Shown here piece after piece: positions 47,690 to 56,253 of a stretch of DNA of 64,000 nt. The DNA is from Sediminimonas qiaohouensis DSM 21189 (GTDB lineage Bacteria; Pseudomonadota; Alphaproteobacteria; Rhodobacterales; Rhodobacteraceae), in the NCBI RefSeq assembly GCF_000423645.1, contig NZ_AUIJ01000001.1, positions 1 to 64,000 on the forward strand. The letters run 5' to 3'. A program made the translations under genes and the position numbers. Under the pieces are notes generated by a model. That model was not told the origin of the DNA. It saw nothing but the letters and a program-made list of their open reading frames with translations, and ran no database searches. Numbering within the stretch: the first letter of the stretch is position 1; the number at the start of each line of letters is the position of its first letter.

Positions 47690-48742
47690 ATGCCGGACGA
47701 CCGACGCCTGATCATCGCCATCCTTCTCACGCCCGAGGTCACCGCCTCGACCGTGTTCGCGCTGTATGACCTCTTTGCCTCGGTCGGACGCGACTGGCCG
47801 ATGCTGACGCGCGGCACGCCGGGGCGTCCGGGGGCGCGGCCGGTGCTGGTGGCGCGCCACGACGCGCCGATGCAGGTGATGAACAGCGCCTGGCTGACCC
47901 CGCAGGAAACGCTGGACAACTGCCCGCCCCCCGATATCGTCTACATCCCCGAGCTGTTCGTCGATCCCGACGCCCCGGGCGAGCAGCCCCACCAGCCCGA
48001 GGTTGCCTGGCTGCGCCGGGTCTACGGCGCGGGGGCGACGCTGGCCTCGGCCTGCTCCGGCTCGGTGCTGCTGGCGCAAACCGGCCTTCTGGACGGGCAA
48101 TCGGCCACCAGCCACTGGGCTTACTGCGCCGGCATCGCCGCCCGCCACCCCCGGATCGAGGTCGAGCCGGACCGCTTCCTCGTCACCGCCGGCGAGGGCG
48201 AGCGCATCATCACCTCGGGCGGCGGCACCTCCTACCTCGATCTCGGGCTATACCTCGTGGCGCGGTTTTTCGGCGCCGAAGAGGCGATGAACCTCGCGCG
48301 CATCTACCTGATCGACTGGCACAAGGACGGGCAGCTGCCGTTTGCCGCGCTCGCCCGCGCCGCGCAAACCCGCGATGGCACCGTGGCCCAGGCGCAGGAA
48401 TGGATCGCCCTGAACTACGCCCACGCCGCCCCAGTGGGCGCGATGGTCACGCAAAGCGCGATGGCCGAGCGCACCTTCAAGCGCCGCTTCAAGGAGGCAA
48501 CAGGCCTCACGCCGCTGGACTACGTGCACGCCGTCCGCCTCGAAGAGGCCAAGCAGCTACTGGAAACCTCAGATATGGGCATCCCCGCCCTCGCCCGCGA
48601 AATCGGATACGAGGATGACAGCTTCTTCCGGCGCTTGTTCCGCCGCAAGGTCGGCCTCACGCCCGCCGCCTACCGCCAGCGCTTTCGCCCGTTCCGCATG
48701 GCCCTTGAAGCCAGCGAACAAAGCGCAACCCAAACCCGCTGA
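47690..48742 (+). CDS. GlxA-family transcriptional regulator (DJ-1/PfpI domain plus AraC HTH)
   Basis: A 350-residue protein. Residues about 6-195 form a DJ-1/PfpI class I amidotransferase-like domain with the nucleophile-elbow region LASACSGSVLLAQTGLLDG. Residues about 235-335 form two AraC helix-turn-helix motifs (MAERTFKRRFKEATGLTPLDYVHAVRLEEAKQLLE; IGYEDDSFFRRLFRRKVGLTPAAYRQRF). Members sense metabolites such as betaine or amines and activate nearby genes. It is divergent from the GNAT-oxidase pair with a 99-nt gap, so that pair is a plausible target. Confidence 0.9.
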   Translation: MPDDRRLIIAILLTPEVTASTVFALYDLFASVGRDWPMLTRGTPGRPGARPVLVARHDAPMQVMNSAWLTPQETLDNCPPPDIVYIPELFVDPDAPGEQPHQPEVAWLRRVYGAGATLASACSGSVLLAQTGLLDGQSATSHWAYCAGIAARHPRIEVEPDRFLVTAGEGERIITSGGGTSYLDLGLYLVARFFGAEEAMNLARIYLIDWHKDGQLPFAALARAAQTRDGTVAQAQEWIALNYAHAAPVGAMVTQSAMAERTFKRRFKEATGLTPLDYVHAVRLEEAKQLLETSDMGIPALAREIGYEDDSFFRRLFRRKVGLTPAAYRQRFRPFRMALEASEQSATQTR

Positions 48743-48751
48743 TCCGTCCCT

Positions 48752-49213
48752 TCAGGGGATCAGAACCTCATCGCGCGCGTATTCCGCGCTGGCGCGGCTC
48801 AGATCGTCGTAAATCAACTCGACCCGCACCCGTTCAACGCTGCCGGGCTCCAGCCCCAGTACCGGCATCCCCTCGTCATCCAAAAGGGCATTGGGGCTGG
48901 TATACTCGGTATGGCACGGCGGCAGGTCATAGGCCTGCATCGCGCCATCGTTGATCGCATATCGCAACCCCTTCAGCCCGCAGCGCCACGCCAACAGATG
49001 CGTGAAATACACCATGTCCTGCCCGTTATAGACCCGCACTGCGACCCAGCTCCCGCGCGTCGCCTCCAGGATCGGGCGCACCTCGGTGGCGGTGGTGAAC
49101 TTGCCGGTGGGCTTCTGCGGCTCGGCCTCGCCGCCCTCTTGCGCCTGCGCGCCGGCAGCCATGGACAGCGCCAATAGCGCGGCCATCGCACCTTTCGGGA
49201 TCAGTGTGGGCAT
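48752..49213 (-). CDS. Exported hypothetical protein
   Basis: A 153-residue protein with signal peptide (MPTLIPKGAMAALLALSMAAGAQAQ). Two Cys (WRCGLKGLRYAIND, LPPCHTEY) probably form a disulphide. The core pattern TATEVRPILEATRGSWVAVRVYNGQDMVYFTHLLAWRCGL looks conserved, but I cannot name the family. It is convergent with the regulator gene and divergent from the glycosyltransferase-like gene. Confidence 0.75.
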   Translation of the reverse strand: MPTLIPKGAMAALLALSMAAGAQAQEGGEAEPQKPTGKFTTATEVRPILEATRGSWVAVRVYNGQDMVYFTHLLAWRCGLKGLRYAINDGAMQAYDLPPCHTEYTSPNALLDDEGMPVLGLEPGSVERVRVELIYDDLSRASAEYARDEVLIP

Positions 49214-49314
49214 ATGAAAACTCCATTTTAGACGAAATCATGCCCTCGGCCCTTCTGCGCCGGGATCATGGCACCTATACTGCCCAAAATCCCTGTCCGA
49301 AGGCATGATCGAGT

Positions 49315-50319
49315 ATGGCGCAACAGCCGCAAGAAATCCAACCCTTCAACATCGCGGTGATCGGCCAAGCAGGCCGCCTGCAATACGAGGCACTGCTTTT
49401 CGCCGCCTCGCTGCGCCATGCCAGCCCCGGCTTCAACGGCCGCCTGTTCGTCGCCACCCCGCAGCCCGGCCCCCTGTGGGATCGTGACCCGACCATTCGC
49501 GACGACGCCACGCTATCCCTTCTGTCCGAGCTGGGCGCCGAAATCCTGCCCTTCGAAAGCCGCCACTTCGGACAGGCCTACCCCTATGGCAACAAGATCG
49601 AGGCGTTGCTTGCCCTCCCCGAGGACGAGCCGTTCGTGTTCTTCGACACCGATACCCTGATCACCGGCGAGTTGTCCGATGTGCCGTTTGATTTCACCCG
49701 CCCCTCCGCCTCGCGCCGGGTCGAAGGCACCTGGCCCAAGCTTGAGCTTTATGGCCCCGGCTATACCGAGATCTGGAAATCGCTCTACGATCGCCTCGGC
49801 CTCGATTTCGATAGCTCCCTGGACCTGTCGCACCCCGACGAGCATTGGCGCCGCTACCTCTATTTCAACGCCGGTTTCTTCTACTACCGCTGCCCGCACG
49901 AGTTCGGGCAACGCTTCCTCGACTACGCGCTTGAAATCCGCGACGCCCCCCCACCCGAGTTGCAGTTGCAAGAGATGGACCCATGGCTTGACCAGGTGGC
50001 GCTGCCGCTGGTCATTCACTCCCTCGGCGGCGGGCGCGACGCGCTTGAGGCCGGATGGCTCGACGGACAGACCTCGTGCCACTATAGGTTGTTACCGTTG
50101 CTCTATGCGCGCGAGGATGATCGCACCGTCGAATTGCTGGATGCGATCACCCGCCCCAACCGCATCAAGAAGGTGCTCAAGCAGTACGACCCGTTCAAGC
50201 GGATGATCTACCAGGGCCGCGGCGAAAAGGTGCGCGCCCTGTTCGACCGCTCCGACCTGCCCCGCCGCGAACAGGTGATCCGAAATCGGATCAAGCGAAA
50301 CGGCTTCTGGATGCGCTAG
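49315..50319 (+). CDS. Glycosyltransferase-like protein (GT-A fold)
   Basis: A 334-residue cytosolic protein. The pattern FNIAVIGQAGRLQYEALLFAASLRH, then NKIEALLALPEDEPFVFFDTDTLITG with a DTD (DXD-type metal/nucleotide-sugar motif), then YFNAGFFYYR and a late QEMDPWLDQVALPLVIH resembles GT8-like or related GT-A enzymes. No partner polysaccharide genes are near. The Shine-Dalgarno sequence is weak (AAGG 12 nt upstream). A terminator follows at 50325. Confidence 0.75.
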   Translation: MAQQPQEIQPFNIAVIGQAGRLQYEALLFAASLRHASPGFNGRLFVATPQPGPLWDRDPTIRDDATLSLLSELGAEILPFESRHFGQAYPYGNKIEALLALPEDEPFVFFDTDTLITGELSDVPFDFTRPSASRRVEGTWPKLELYGPGYTEIWKSLYDRLGLDFDSSLDLSHPDEHWRRYLYFNAGFFYYRCPHEFGQRFLDYALEIRDAPPPELQLQEMDPWLDQVALPLVIHSLGGGRDALEAGWLDGQTSCHYRLLPLLYAREDDRTVELLDAITRPNRIKKVLKQYDPFKRMIYQGRGEKVRALFDRSDLPRREQVIRNRIKRNGFWMR

Positions 50320-50324
50320 GACGG

Positions 50325-50345
50325 TGCCGCCGCTGGCGGCATTTT
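50325..50345 (+). terminator. Intrinsic terminator after the glycosyltransferase-like gene
   Basis: TGCCGCC-GCT-GGCGGCA followed by TTTT on the plus strand, starting 6 nt after the stop codon. Confidence 0.75.
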
Positions 50346-50456
50346 CCGGCCCGCCAGAGGCCTTTCCGCACCAAGTGTACGAATCGTACGCGTCACGGCC
50401 TCAACCGTCCGTTTCGGGCCAAACGCCAATCGTTACCCCCGCGCGCGGCAGTGGCG

Positions 50457-51614
50457 TCAGTCGCCGTTTTCCTCGGCCTCGATCCGGCGCCATTTGGCTA
50501 CGTTGGCGTTGTGTTCCGACAGCGTCTCAGAAAAGGCGTGCCCGCCGCTGCCATCGGCCACGAAATAGACGTACCCGGTATCGGCCGGGTTCACCGCGGC
50601 GGCGATGCTTTCCGGTCCGGGATTGGCGATCGGCGTTGGCGGAAGTCCGTCAATTACGTAAGTATTCCAAGGGGTTTCACCGCGAAGCTCACTTTGACGC
50701 AGACCCCGGCCAAGGGCGCGTCGGCCCTTGGTTATGCCATAGATCACGGTCGGGTCCGTTTGCAGGCGCATGCCGCGCTTCAGGCGGTTGACGAACACGC
50801 TGGCGACCTGCCTGCGCTCGTCCGGCACGCCGGTTTCCTTCTCGATGATCGAGGCCAGGATCAGCGCCTCCTGCATGGTCTCAATCGGCAGGTCCTCGGC
50901 CCGGTCCTCCCATGCGGAACTTAGGATAAACTCTTGTTTTTCCTGCATTCTATCGACAACCGCCTGGCGTGTGTCGCCCATGCGCAACTCGTAGCTATCG
51001 GGCGCCAGCGTGCCTTCCTCGGGGGGCGTTTCCACTGTTCCGCTCAGGATTTGTATGTTCTCCAACGCGGTCATCACCTGCCAACTGGTCACGCCTTCGG
51101 CCATGGTGATCCGGTAGCGCGTATCGGCCGCGCCGCGCGCCTCGGAAAACGCCTCTGGCTGCGGCTCTTCGGAACTTGAGTTATGCTCGGCAACCGTTTG
51201 ATATTTCTCGGTTTGTGGGTCCAGCTCACGCAATTCCAGCCGCATGTCGGCGATACCGATCCGGTACAGCAGCTCGGTCCCGCAGGTACTTCCGCCGCCG
51301 CGGGTAATGATATCAGCGATCTCGGCCATCGACGCCTCTTCGGGGATCAGGAAACTCCCCGCTTTCAGGTCGTCGTTCAGGCCCGCGTATTCCGTCCCCA
51401 CGCGATAAATTAAGTCATTAGAAACAGCACCTTGCGCCTTCAACTTGCGACTGATGGCGGTCATGGTCGTGCCCCGCTCCACCTCAAGGCAGATGCGCTC
51501 GGTCAGGGGACCGGGGCCGGTGTATTGCGTCTTGCCCCACAAGATCAGCCCGGCCAGGAGAAAGACCAGAACAATCAACAAAGTCAGGGCGTTAGAGGCA
51601 ATATTTCGCCACAT
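50457..51614 (-). CDS. mltG: Endolytic murein transglycosylase MltG
   Basis: A 385-residue protein with one N-terminal membrane helix (about 8-27), a LysM-like segment (ERGTTMTAISRKLKAQGAVSN) and the YceG catalytic domain. The catalytic Glu is in ASIIEKETGVPDERRQVASVFVNRL, followed by RLQTDPTVIYG and NTYVIDGLPPTPIANPG. It cleaves nascent glycan strands. The start shares one base with the fabF stop (TGATG), a linkage seen in many proteobacteria. Short AT-rich, rare-codon patches occur at about 50655-50700 and 51165-51230. Confidence 0.94.
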   Translation of the reverse strand: MWRNIASNALTLLIVLVFLLAGLILWGKTQYTGPGPLTERICLEVERGTTMTAISRKLKAQGAVSNDLIYRVGTEYAGLNDDLKAGSFLIPEEASMAEIADIITRGGGSTCGTELLYRIGIADMRLELRELDPQTEKYQTVAEHNSSSEEPQPEAFSEARGAADTRYRITMAEGVTSWQVMTALENIQILSGTVETPPEEGTLAPDSYELRMGDTRQAVVDRMQEKQEFILSSAWEDRAEDLPIETMQEALILASIIEKETGVPDERRQVASVFVNRLKRGMRLQTDPTVIYGITKGRRALGRGLRQSELRGETPWNTYVIDGLPPTPIANPGPESIAAAVNPADTGYVYFVADGSGGHAFSETLSEHNANVAKWRRIEAEENGD

Positions 51615-52873
51615 CAGCCAGCTTTCCCGAACAGCACGCTGGCGTTAGTTCCGCCAAACCCGAAGGAATTCGACAGCGCCACCTTCACCTCGCGCTCGCG
51701 CTTGGCATTGGGGGCCAGGTCGATCGGCGTCTCCACCGCCGGGGTGTCCAGGTTGATCGTCGGCGGCACCACCTGGTCGCGCATCGCCAGGATAGAAAAG
51801 ATCGCCTCGATCGCCCCCGCAGCGCCCAGCAAATGGCCTGTCGCGGACTTGGTCGAACTCATCGTGACCTTCTCCGCAGCCTTGCCCATAAGGCGTTCAA
51901 CGGCTGCCAGCTCGATCACGTCGGCCATCGTGGATGTCCCGTGTGCGTTGATGTAATCGACATCCTCCGGCGCCAGCCCCGCCCGATCAAGCGCCGCTTT
52001 CATCGAGCGGAAACCGCCGTCGCCATCGGGTGCGGGCGCCGTGATGTGATAGGCGTCGCCCGACAGGCCATAGCCCAGAACCTCGGCATAGATTGTTGCG
52101 CCGCGCGCGACCGCGTGCTCGTACTCCTCCAGCACCACAACCCCGGCGCCTTCGCCCATGACAAACCCGTCCCGGTCAACGTCATAAGGGCGACTGGCGG
52201 CTTTTGGGTCGTCCCCGCGCTTGGTCGACAGCGCCTTGGACGCGTTGAACCCGGCGATTCCGATCTCGCAGATCGCGGCCTCCGCCCCGCCCGCGACCAT
52301 TACGTCCGCATCGCCGTACTGGATCAACCGCGCTGCATCACCGATTGCATGCGCCCCGGTCGAACACGCCGTGACAACCGCATGGTTCGGTCCCTTGAAG
52401 CCGTACCTGATACTGACTTGCCCACTGATCAGGTTGATCAGCGCACCGGGGATGAAAAACGGGCTGACACGCCGTGGGCCCTTTTCGGCCATCATCAGGG
52501 TCGTTTGCTCAATCGATTGCAGCCCGCCGATCCCCGAGCCGATCATCACGCCAGTACGCAGGCGACTTTCTTCGTCCTCGGGGGTCCAGCCGGCATCGCG
52601 CACCGCCTGGTCGGCCGCGGCAATGCCATACAGGATGAAATCATCGACCTTGCGCCTCTCTTTCGGCTCCATCCAGTCGTCGGCGTTGAAGCTGCCGTCG
52701 CTGCCATCGCCAAGCGGCACCTCACACGCATAGGTCGTGGTCACGCGCGACGGATCGAATCGCGTGATCGGCCCCGCGCCGGAGTTCCCGGCCAGCAGGC
52801 TCGACCAGCTTTCCTCGACACCGCAGGCCAATGGTGTCACCAGCCCCAGCCCCGTCACAACAACTCGACGCAT
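51614..52873 (-). CDS. fabF: Beta-ketoacyl-ACP synthase II
   Basis: A 419-residue condensing enzyme of fatty acid elongation. The active-site Cys is C170 (VVTACSTGAHAIG). The two His are in NAHGTSTMADVIEL and SATGHLLGAAGAIEA, and the conserved Lys is in SSTKSATGH. ATG 52873 (MRRVVVTGLGLVTP) follows GGAAGGGG. It is downstream of the hisA-like gene (114-nt gap) and coupled to mltG. Confidence 0.95.
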   Translation of the reverse strand: MRRVVVTGLGLVTPLACGVEESWSSLLAGNSGAGPITRFDPSRVTTTYACEVPLGDGSDGSFNADDWMEPKERRKVDDFILYGIAAADQAVRDAGWTPEDEESRLRTGVMIGSGIGGLQSIEQTTLMMAEKGPRRVSPFFIPGALINLISGQVSIRYGFKGPNHAVVTACSTGAHAIGDAARLIQYGDADVMVAGGAEAAICEIGIAGFNASKALSTKRGDDPKAASRPYDVDRDGFVMGEGAGVVVLEEYEHAVARGATIYAEVLGYGLSGDAYHITAPAPDGDGGFRSMKAALDRAGLAPEDVDYINAHGTSTMADVIELAAVERLMGKAAEKVTMSSTKSATGHLLGAAGAIEAIFSILAMRDQVVPPTINLDTPAVETPIDLAPNAKREREVKVALSNSFGFGGTNASVLFGKAG

Positions 52874-52986
52874 AGCAATGCCCCTTCCAAAGCGCAATTT
52901 GTTCGCTCTTACCGCGCCTGCCCCCCGGGGGGCAAGGCCGTCGCGCACTCCTCGCGCGGCTCTTTGCCCAATTTATCGAGGACCGC

Positions 52987-53730
52987 CTACTGGAAAGTCG
53001 CCGTCGGCTCGGGCTCCGGCCGCGCCACGGCAAGCGCTTCGGCCAAGTCGACATCGCGCGCCATCAACGCCCGCCCAATCAGCGTGCCCGAGATATTCGG
53101 GATATACTTGAGACGCGCCACATCATCGGTGCTACGGACGGTACCACGTGCGATGACTGGATGCCGGGTATGCGCCGCAAGCCCCGAAATCACGCCCAGG
53201 CGGCCGTCTTGCTCGGCAATATCCGCGTCGATGTCGGTCACGATGACCCCGGCCAACGGCGCACCATCAAAGGCCCGCACGAAATCCTCGGGGGTGAACG
53301 CGCTGGCCGTGCGCCAGCCATCCGTCATCACGTGACCTTGGTAAACATCAACGGACAGAACAATCTGATCCGGATGGTACTTGGCCAATTCGCGCAGCAA
53401 ATCAGGCTCATGCGCGGCCATGGTGCCGACAACGATGCGCCCGGCCCCCTTGTCGATCCATTGCTCAACCCGGTCGCGCGAGCGAAATCCACCGCCCAGT
53501 TGCACGGGGATACCCGCGGTGCGGATAATCTCCTCGATCAACTCGTTGTTGTCGCCCTCGCCCGTCAAGGCGTCGAGATCGGTCACATGCATCCATTGCG
53601 CGCCGGCCTCGGCGAATCCGTGTGCCGTTTCCACCGGGTCTATGTGCCAGATCTCTGGTTCCGCCAAACGCCCGCGTGTCAGCGAAACGCATTTGCCGTC
53701 TTTTAGTTCAATGGTCGGATAAATGATCAT
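52987..53730 (-). CDS. HisA-like (beta/alpha)8 isomerase paralogue
   Basis: A 247-residue barrel of the HisA/HisF family. The phosphate-binding GGGFRS (79-84) and the C-terminal TLIGRALMARDVD are retained, and the second catalytic acid D128 (LSVDVYQGHVMTDGW) is present. The first catalytic Asp (position 8 in HisA, normally PAIDLKDG) is Glu here (PTIELKDG). It lies between acpP and fabF, away from any his gene. It may be a bona fide but divergent phosphoribosyl-formimino isomerase, or a paralogue with a new substrate. Confidence 0.85.
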   Translation of the reverse strand: MIIYPTIELKDGKCVSLTRGRLAEPEIWHIDPVETAHGFAEAGAQWMHVTDLDALTGEGDNNELIEEIIRTAGIPVQLGGGFRSRDRVEQWIDKGAGRIVVGTMAAHEPDLLRELAKYHPDQIVLSVDVYQGHVMTDGWRTASAFTPEDFVRAFDGAPLAGVIVTDIDADIAEQDGRLGVISGLAAHTRHPVIARGTVRSTDDVARLKYIPNISGTLIGRALMARDVDLAEALAVARPEPEPTATFQ

Positions 53731-53868
53731 GGCGAAGCCTTTTGCTGCGGGTCATTGCGCGTGTTTACGCTGTCCGGTTTCGACCGGCCCCACGCAGCAT
53801 GGATCTTAACAAATTCGCACGATATCTCCAAATCGGCACACCGACGCCTGTTCGCGCCACGCATGCAA

Positions 53869-53900
53869 AAAGGCCCCCGCCAACACTGGCAGGGGCCTTT
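53869..53900 (-). terminator. Intrinsic terminator after acpP
   Basis: AAAGGCCCC/GGGGCCTTT stem (with GCCA/TGGC inside) and TTTTT following on the minus strand. It lies 24 nt after the acpP stop. Confidence 0.88.
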
Positions 53901-53924
53901 CAATAGCTAGGCTCAGTCCGTGGT

Positions 53925-54158
53925 TCAGGACGCCTCGGTAATGAACTTCACCGCGTCGCCAAACGTCTGGATCGTTTCGGCCGCGTCGTCAGGAATTTCG
54001 ATGCCGAACTCTTCTTCAAAGGCCATCACCAGTTCAACGGTGTCCAGGCTGTCGGCGCCGAGATCGTCAATGAACGAGGCGTTCTCGACCACCTTGCCCT
54101 CTTCAACACCCAGGTGCTCCACAACGATCTTTTTGACGCGATCTGCGATGTCGCTCAT
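53925..54158 (-). CDS. acpP: Acyl carrier protein
   Basis: A 77-residue acidic four-helix protein. The phosphopantetheine attachment Ser is S37 in [18 protein letters not shown] 54158 ([10 protein letters not shown]) follows GAGGACTGG. It carries growing acyl chains for FabD/FabG/FabF. It has its own likely promoter (54311-54338) and terminator, fitting its high expression. Confidence 0.97.
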   Translation of the reverse strand: MSDIADRVKKIVVEHLGVEEGKVVENASFIDDLGADSLDTVELVMAFEEEFGIEIPDDAAETIQTFGDAVKFITEAS

Positions 54159-54310
54159 GATTCCAGTCCTCATTCTGTTGGGCAAAATGCCCGGTTCCTG
54201 CCCTCGCCCGGAGGGACGGCATTTGCTTTGCCCTGTCTAAAGGGCGGCTCGTGGTCCCGCAAGACGGGAATACAGGCCGCGCAAAGCGCGCCCCTAGAAA
54301 AGCTGCGCCG

Positions 54311-54338
54311 CCTATAGCACATGATACGCGACACGCAA
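54311..54338 (-). promoter_or_regulatory. Candidate acpP promoter
   Basis: On the minus strand TTGCGT (54338-54333), 16-nt spacer, TATAGG (54316-54311), in the 234-nt gap between fabG and acpP. It would give a leader of about 145 nt containing a GGCGCGC/GCGCGGCC hairpin. Confidence 0.45.
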
Positions 54339-54392
54339 ACGCTTTCGCACCTCACTCATGCGTGTATTTTTGCATCGCCCGGACACGCCGGG

Positions 54393-55130
54393 CTAGAGCA
54401 TCGCCATCCCGCCATTCACGTGCAGCGTCGTGCCGGTGACATAGCCCGCCTCAGAGCTGGACAGGTACAGAACCGCCGCTGCGATCTCTTCGGGCGTGCC
54501 CATCCTGGCGGCGGGAATTTGCGCATTGATCCGCTCTTTCTGATCATCGCTCAGCGCATCGGTCATCGCCGTCGCGATAAAGCCGGGCGCCACGGCATTC
54601 GCGGTGATGCCCCGGCTGGCCACCTCGGCCGCGACCGACTTGGTCATGCCGACCATCCCGGCCTTGGCCGCGGCATAGTTCGCCTGACCGGCATTGCCCG
54701 TTGCGCCCACGATCGAGCTGATGTTGACGATCCGTCCCCACCGCGCCTTCATCATCGGGCGTACCACCGCACGGCAAAGCCGCATCGTCGCGGTCAAGTT
54801 CACGTCCAGAACACGCTGCCAATCATCGTCGGACATGCGCATGAACACCTGGTCGCGCGTGATCCCGGCGTTATTGACGAGAATATCCAGGCTCCCCATC
54901 GCCTCGATCGCCTGCTTGGGCAGGGCGTTGACCGCCTCGGGATCGCCCAGATCACAAGGCAGCACATGCGCCCGGCTGCCCAGCTCTGCCGCCAACTCCT
55001 CTAGCGGCGCAACGCGTGTACCGCTTAGCCCCACGGTGGCGCCGGCTGCGTGCAAGGTGCGGGCAATCGCGCCGCCGATTCCCCCCGATGCCCCCGTGAT
55101 CAGCGCACATTTCCCACTCAGATCAAACAT
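54393..55130 (-). CDS. fabG: 3-Oxoacyl-ACP reductase
   Basis: A 245-residue short-chain dehydrogenase using NADPH. The cofactor motif is GASGGIGGAIA (13-23), NNAG at 86-89, catalytic S138/S139, Y152 and K156 (NYAAAK). It reduces beta-ketoacyl-ACP in fatty acid elongation. It follows fabD by 21 nt. Confidence 0.95.
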   Translation of the reverse strand: MFDLSGKCALITGASGGIGGAIARTLHAAGATVGLSGTRVAPLEELAAELGSRAHVLPCDLGDPEAVNALPKQAIEAMGSLDILVNNAGITRDQVFMRMSDDDWQRVLDVNLTATMRLCRAVVRPMMKARWGRIVNISSIVGATGNAGQANYAAAKAGMVGMTKSVAAEVASRGITANAVAPGFIATAMTDALSDDQKERINAQIPAARMGTPEEIAAAVLYLSSSEAGYVTGTTLHVNGGMAML

Positions 55131-55151
55131 ATCGTCTCCTTGGCTCTCTTG

Positions 55152-56096
55152 TCACGCGTGCAGGCTTGCTGCGGCCTCTGTCACCTCGCCGGGTGTCCCG
55201 ACGGCACGGCATGCGATCGCGCGGTCGATGCGCCGCACCATGCCCGACAGGGCCTTTCCCGCGCCAATCTCCCATATCTCGGTCACGCCATGCGCGCCCA
55301 TCCATTCCACGCTCTCGCGCCAGCGGACACGCCCGGTCACCTGTTCCACCAACAGCGCACGGATGCGATCCGGGTCGGTGACGGTATCCGCCAACACATT
55401 CGCCACCACCGGGCGCACCGGTGCAGCAATCTCGACCTCGGCCAGCGCCCCGGCCATGGCGCGCGCGGCCGGCTCCATCAAGGCGCAGTGAAACGGTGCG
55501 CTAACCGGCAGCAGCATCGCCCGCCGCGCGCCGCGCTCCTTGGCAATGTCCACCGCGCGCTCCACCGCGTCGCGGTGGCCCGACACGACCACCTGGCCGG
55601 GGTCGTTGTCGTTGGCGGCCTGGCAAACCTCGCCCTGCGCCGCCTCGGCGGCCACCTCGGTCACGGCTTCCAGGTCAAGCCCCAGCACCGCCGCCATGGC
55701 ACCTTCGCCCACTGGCACGGCCTCTTGCATCGCGCGCCCCCGCAGGCGCAACAGGCGCGCCGCATCGGCAACGCTCAGCGCGCCCGCCGCCGCCAGCGCC
55801 GAGTATTCGCCAAGCGAGTGCCCGGCTACGAACTCCGCCGTTTGCGCCAGATCGACGCCCTCGGCCTCCAGCGCGCGCATGGCCGCCAAAGAGGTGGCCA
55901 TCAACGCCGGCTGCGCATTCTGTGTCAGGGTCAGAGTATCCTGCTCGCCCTCCCATATCAGCGACGAGAGGTCCTCCCCAAGCGCCTCATCCACCTCATC
56001 AAACACCGCCTTCGCGGCGGGATAGGCCTGCGCCAGGTCGCGCCCCATGCCGATGGTCTGCGCCCCCTGCCCCGGAAATACGAATGCCCGGCTCAT
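55152..56096 (-). CDS. fabD: Malonyl-CoA:ACP transacylase
   Basis: A 314-residue transacylase that loads malonyl groups on ACP. The nucleophile elbow GHSLGEY has S94, the N-terminal FPGQGAQ is intact, and the catalytic His lies near SAPFHCALM. It is the first gene of the fabD-fabG run. The 157-nt gap to the divergent cytochrome gene should hold its promoter; no clear boxes were seen. Confidence 0.95.
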   Translation of the reverse strand: MSRAFVFPGQGAQTIGMGRDLAQAYPAAKAVFDEVDEALGEDLSSLIWEGEQDTLTLTQNAQPALMATSLAAMRALEAEGVDLAQTAEFVAGHSLGEYSALAAAGALSVADAARLLRLRGRAMQEAVPVGEGAMAAVLGLDLEAVTEVAAEAAQGEVCQAANDNDPGQVVVSGHRDAVERAVDIAKERGARRAMLLPVSAPFHCALMEPAARAMAGALAEVEIAAPVRPVVANVLADTVTDPDRIRALLVEQVTGRVRWRESVEWMGAHGVTEIWEIGAGKALSGMVRRIDRAIACRAVGTPGEVTEAAASLHA

Positions 56097-56253
56097 GTAA
56101 TCCTCCAGTTGTCATTGATCCCAGTTACCGCGCCAGCGACCGCCACGCAACGCAAACCACGCATCTGCGCACCGTGATTGTGCGCGCACTCGCATTGGCG
56201 CGCGGGCCTTTTGCCGCGTAAATTCCAAGGCGTATTTCCTCAAGGAGCATTCC

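Noticed and set aside
50375-50392. GTACGA-A-TCGTAC palindrome
   Set aside because: It lies between convergent genes, so it is unlikely to be an operator, and no second copy was found in the window.
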